A stretch of 52,531 nt of DNA from an uncultured Geobacteraceae bacterium (GTDB taxonomy: Bacteria > Desulfobacterota > Desulfuromonadia > Geobacterales > Pseudopelobacteraceae): contig CAIRBT010000026.1 in NCBI GenBank assembly GCA_903876875.1, positions 1 to 52,531 on the forward strand, in the 5' to 3' direction. A program made the position numbers and the translations under genes. Positions 49,394-52,531 of this stretch are shown here, piece after piece. The notes below the pieces were generated by a model that was given only the letters and a program-made list of their open reading frames with translations, did not search any database and was not told where the DNA came from. Position 1 is the first letter of the stretch, and every line of letters starts with the position of its first letter.

Positions 49394-52102
49394 TCAAAGG
49401 TGTATGGCACTTTCCACCAAACTGATAAAGTTACGGGTGGACAGGCTGCCTTTTTCGGCAATGCGCCAAACCTTGCCCGTTAACCGGGCTCTGTCGGTTG
49501 TGGAGAGGTCCATTGCCGTCAACACGAGGATGGGAACATTTTGGGTTGCACTGTCCTGTTGCAGCCGGTTTGCCACTTCAAAACCATTGACACCTGCCAT
49601 CATAAGGTCAAGAACAATGAGATCCGGTGACTCCCTTTTCGCCATTTCGATACCATCAATACCGTTATTGGCGCGCAGCACCCGATACCCTTTGTTCTGT
49701 AAGGCATATTTTAAGGAGGTCTGTGTAAGGGGATCGTTTTCGATCAGGAGGACGATATTGCCCCCGCCGGTAATGATGTTCGGCTGACTATCGGCGGATC
49801 TTTCGGTCGAGGTCTGGGTGAATGGTAGCGTAAAAATGAACCTGCTTCCCAGGCCGAAAGTACTCTCCACCCAGATCCTGCCCCCATGTAATTCGACCAG
49901 TTGTCTCGTTAACGCCAGGCCGAGGCCGGTTCCTTCAAAGCCTTTGGTATACACCGATTCCAGTTGGGTAAATGCCTGGAAGAGTTTTGGGATGTCCTCC
50001 GGTTTTATCCCCAACCCGGTGTCGGCCACAGTGATCTCAATATACTCACCATCTTTAACGGCAGATACGTTCACGACTCCGCCGCTTCCGGTAAACTTGA
50101 CCGCGTTGGAAACAAGATTAAACAGGATCTGTTTTATTTTCCTCTGATCTGCCACGATACAGGTGTCGGCATCCGGGGCAAGTTCCGTGGAAAGGCCTAT
50201 TGTGCCTTTCAAGGCTTTCTCCTGGAGCATCATTACGGAAGCATCAAGGGTTTCCCGCAGTGAAAATGTACTGAGTTCGAGCTCCATTTTGCCCGACTCC
50301 ACCTTGGAAAGATCCAGAATATCGTTTATCAATGAGAGCAGATGCCTGCCGCTGGTCAGAATATTTTTTATATATTCTTCCTGTTTTTCATTAAGTGAAC
50401 CGAATATCTGGTCTTGCAGTACTTCGGAAAAGCCTATCACCGAATTAAGCGGTGTGCGCAATTCATGGCTCATGTTAGCCAGAAATTCTGACTTACTTCG
50501 TGAGACCTCTTCAAGTTTAAGGTTATTGCCGGCAATTTCCTCGCTACTCTCCTGAAGTTGCTGTGCTAACAGCAGGAGATCGCTGTATTGACGCAGATTA
50601 TCCAATGTCACTCCGAGTGTTGAGGCGAGCCGATCAAAAAAAACGAGGTCGCACTCTTCCAGTGTGCTACTCGTGGCCAGCACCAATACCGCAAGGCGTC
50701 GTTCCTGGTAACTTATGGGGATCATCAAAACCTGGACCGGCAAGAAGTCGAAAAGTCCGGTTTGCAGCGTGAGCTCTTTACAGTCAAGCAGAGTCGTTTT
50801 CCACATTTGCGCGGCCTGGCCGAGTAAGCCCTCGCCGGGGGTAAACTCACGGGGTGCCTCGGCACTCAGACCGTATGCGGCTTCGCACTGGAAACACCCC
50901 TTTGAGGGATTAAAGCCATAGAGAGCAGAAACCGGCAGCGGATGCAATTCTGCCAGCAGCTCAAGCAGACCATCAAGAATCTTTGTTTTATCAAAACTGG
51001 CGGAAAAGAGAGCCATAGCCCGTTGTTGCGTTTCATCAAAGCGTGCTGTGGCTCGCAGTTGACGCTCGGTGCGCTTGAAGCCGGTCACATCTATGATGAC
51101 GGAGAGGCAACTGGTAATATGCCCTGACTCGTCACGGATCGGCATGGCGTTGACGGAAATAGTTTTGCGTGAACCGTCGAAACAGCGGATATCGACTAAC
51201 TCGTCACGAATACTCTCGCCCCCCTTGAGGCTACGTGTCAGTGCCCACTCATCGTCGGTCAGGCGTTTACCACTCTTCGGCCACCATCCCGCATAGTCAC
51301 CGAAGAGCGGTGCGTCTCCCGGTGATTCCCCATTCCATATGGTACGTGCGGCCGGGTTTATCTGGGTAAATGCGCCGGTTGTAGCGGCAACAAACACGCC
51401 AACCGGCAACAGGTCGATAATTTGCCTCATTAACATGCTTTCGTGTGCCACCGCCTCGGAGGTGTGTTGATTGCGTACTTCGTGTCTGGTTCGCCACCAG
51501 AGGAGAAACAGCCCTGCAAGGGTAATGGTGACCAGTATGGTTCCAATTCCCTCTGCCTGAGTAGCGTTGTGCTCTGCCTGCTCACTCCGCTGTTTCAGTA
51601 AAATACGTTCATCTTCCTCCATGGTAGTCAATAATTTCAATAGTTCATCCCTGCCTGAGCGGTAGGTGTCACTTTTCATACGGACTCGGGAGGCTTCGAA
51701 ACCTTCGGTTCGATACAGGGTATTACGTGCGTTTAAAGCAAACAGGCACTCCTCTGTCAGTTTTACCAGCGTGGTGCACCGCAGTTGTTGACGTGGATTG
51801 TCGGCGGTAAGTGTCTTGATTTGTTTCAGCAAAAGCCGGATACGCTCTGCCTCCCGGGCATGCCCCGTAATAAAACGCTCCTCCCCGCTAATGATATAGC
51901 CCCGCTGTCCACTTTCCAGTTCGCTCAGGCTTGACCCCACATCACTGAGCACTTCTAGAACCTGGTAGGTGTGGGTAACCCAGCGAGACGTCGCAATATA
52001 TTCATGAAGTGAACTGTATAACTGCCCGCCGGCAAGGAGCAACAAGGTCAGGGCGATCGTAAAGCCGATGACGACCCGGTATTCAATGGTAAGTTTTTTC
52101 AT
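49394..52102 (-). CDS. Hybrid sensor histidine kinase (CHASE3-PAS-GAF-HisKA-HATPase-REC)
   Basis: 902 residues. N-terminal membrane helix (8-28), CHASE3 domain with LESGQRGYIISGEERF, second helix (about 185-205), a PAS domain (about 225-345), a GAF domain (about 370-500; LPVSALYGFN, FTPGEGLLGQAA), HisKA box SHELRTP with His546, ATPase motifs (NAVKFTGSGG, DTGLGIKPED, GTGLGLALTRQL) and a C-terminal receiver (VLLIENDP, LIVLDLMMAGVNGFE). It is the first gene of a three-gene signalling operon. Confidence 0.92.
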   Translation of the reverse strand: MKKLTIEYRVVIGFTIALTLLLLAGGQLYSSLHEYIATSRWVTHTYQVLEVLSDVGSSLSELESGQRGYIISGEERFITGHAREAERIRLLLKQIKTLTADNPRQQLRCTTLVKLTEECLFALNARNTLYRTEGFEASRVRMKSDTYRSGRDELLKLLTTMEEDERILLKQRSEQAEHNATQAEGIGTILVTITLAGLFLLWWRTRHEVRNQHTSEAVAHESMLMRQIIDLLPVGVFVAATTGAFTQINPAARTIWNGESPGDAPLFGDYAGWWPKSGKRLTDDEWALTRSLKGGESIRDELVDIRCFDGSRKTISVNAMPIRDESGHITSCLSVIIDVTGFKRTERQLRATARFDETQQRAMALFSASFDKTKILDGLLELLAELHPLPVSALYGFNPSKGCFQCEAAYGLSAEAPREFTPGEGLLGQAAQMWKTTLLDCKELTLQTGLFDFLPVQVLMIPISYQERRLAVLVLATSSTLEECDLVFFDRLASTLGVTLDNLRQYSDLLLLAQQLQESSEEIAGNNLKLEEVSRSKSEFLANMSHELRTPLNSVIGFSEVLQDQIFGSLNEKQEEYIKNILTSGRHLLSLINDILDLSKVESGKMELELSTFSLRETLDASVMMLQEKALKGTIGLSTELAPDADTCIVADQRKIKQILFNLVSNAVKFTGSGGVVNVSAVKDGEYIEITVADTGLGIKPEDIPKLFQAFTQLESVYTKGFEGTGLGLALTRQLVELHGGRIWVESTFGLGSRFIFTLPFTQTSTERSADSQPNIITGGGNIVLLIENDPLTQTSLKYALQNKGYRVLRANNGIDGIEMAKRESPDLIVLDLMMAGVNGFEVANRLQQDSATQNVPILVLTAMDLSTTDRARLTGKVWRIAEKGSLSTRNFISLVESAIHL

Positions 52103-52432
52103 GGAGAACCTCGGTCATCGTTTCAGGAGTGTTTCAGTCCCTTTATGTGGCTTGTTGAAAGATCGTGCCACGACCACCGGTAATTATGGTAACTCAACGA
52201 CGGGGGTACCCATGGAGACAAAGGCTGAATCGCAACAACTGTGCCAGAGAGTGCGTGTAGTGTAATAGACTGATTTAACTTAATATTGTAGCGTATTGCT
52301 GAGGCGGAGAGCGGAAATTCGTTCAGGAAGTCTGTCAGCTATGACATAACTGCTAAATATAGAAGTATGGTAGGGGTGCCAGCGTATCACCGAAAATTCG
52401 GCTGGGCGAGAGCAGATTTCGACGATTTTGAA
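52103..52432. other. Gene-free upstream region of the kinase operon
   Basis: No supported gene. On the minus strand a TGGCACGA box near 52165 resembles a -24 element, but the matching -12 position reads TTTCA, so sigma-54 use is doubtful. A short 17-codon frame at 52211 has no convincing ribosome binding site. Confidence 0.4.
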
Positions 52433-52490
52433 GGTCAATAGTCGTTCTATTGACCGAAAAAGCGGTGAAATATGATCCGTTCAGACGGAT
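52433..52490. repeat. Structured two-hairpin element, probably a dispersed repeat or RNA
   Basis: Two perfect hairpins: GGTCAATAG-TCGTT-CTATTGACC (52433-52455) and ATCCGT-TCAG-ACGGAT (52475-52490), joined by an A-rich segment and followed by TCCGACAGGCTCCTAG near the window end. The surrounding 52370-52531 also looks non-coding. It resembles an intergenic element I associate with Geobacter genomes, from memory only. It continues beyond the window. Confidence 0.5.
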
Positions 52491-52531
52491 TTGCAGTAGA
52501 TTTCTCCTAAGTCCGACAGGCTCCTAGAGGC

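Noticed and set aside
52140-52180. Sigma-54 promoter for the 902-residue kinase
   Set aside because: The -24 box TGGCACGA is good, but the -12 position reads TTTCA with no GC, so it fails the key requirement.
52211-52264. Small plus-strand peptide of 17 codons
   Set aside because: No convincing ribosome binding site and no hydrophobic or other recognisable pattern.

Overview
This 52.5-kb window is a dense chromosomal segment. The gene content suggests a Desulfuromonadia/Geobacter-type anaerobe: a periplasmic nitrate reductase operon ending in an octaheme nitrite reductase, a split glycine decarboxylase (GcvPA/GcvPB), large hybrid histidine kinases with CHASE3 sensors, choice-of-anchor U and VCBS surface proteins, a spore-coat-U pilin, and several sigma-54 type promoters. 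That assignment is inference from content, not from a marker gene. No rRNA, tRNA, CRISPR array, transposase or prophage was seen.

Layout. (1) 1-3402: the 3' end of a giant VCBS/choice-of-anchor-U surface protein and a small lipoprotein. (2) 3495-5188, minus: a spermidine-synthase-like methyltransferase, a GIY-YIG protein and an RluA-type pseudouridine synthase. (3) 5338-9787, plus: gcvT-gcvH-gcvPA-gcvPB, then a cluster of palindromic repeats, then a LipM-like octanoyltransferase and lipA. These together make and lipoylate the glycine cleavage system; the L-protein is not in the window. (4) 11829-22654, minus: a general-stress-type membrane protein, a double PRC-barrel protein, a small helical protein and a 3054-residue cyclic beta-1,2-glucan synthase (NdvB type), apparently one operon. 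(5) 22982-29376, minus: napD-napA-napG-napH-napB-like-napF-like-octaheme nitrite reductase, predicted to reduce nitrate to ammonium in the periplasm, with a Crp/Fnr-type palindrome upstream of napD. (6) 29530-33865, minus: a 21-residue membrane peptide, ABC ATPase, ABC-2 permease, AI-2E family protein and a PLD-family lipoprotein, joined by ATGA overlaps. (7) 34251-35381, plus: a spore-coat-U pilin-like protein and an unknown membrane-anchored protein, divergent from (6). (8) 35412-41167, minus: hybrid kinase, NtrC-type regulator and a zinc alcohol dehydrogenase. (9) 41527-45926, plus: a tandem-repeat lipoprotein with an ice-binding-like domain and an OmpA-type outer-membrane protein. (10) 45980-47410: pyruvate kinase, whose 3' end overlaps a convergent operon (47393-52102) of two hybrid kinases and a single-domain response regulator. 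(11) 52103-52531: no gene, but a structured hairpin-rich element.

The most interesting pattern is regulatory. Sites with the exact -24/-12 spacing of sigma-54 promoters lie in front of the membrane-peptide/ABC operon, the pilin gene and the alcohol dehydrogenase, with weaker ones before the glucan-synthase operon and the tandem-repeat lipoprotein. A sigma-54 activator and its kinase sit in the middle of these targets. Together they suggest a sigma-54-controlled cell-envelope programme. The second highlight is an octaheme nitrite reductase (CxxCK heme and a Tyr-x-Cys pair) embedded in a nap operon that has no visible NapC or NrfH.
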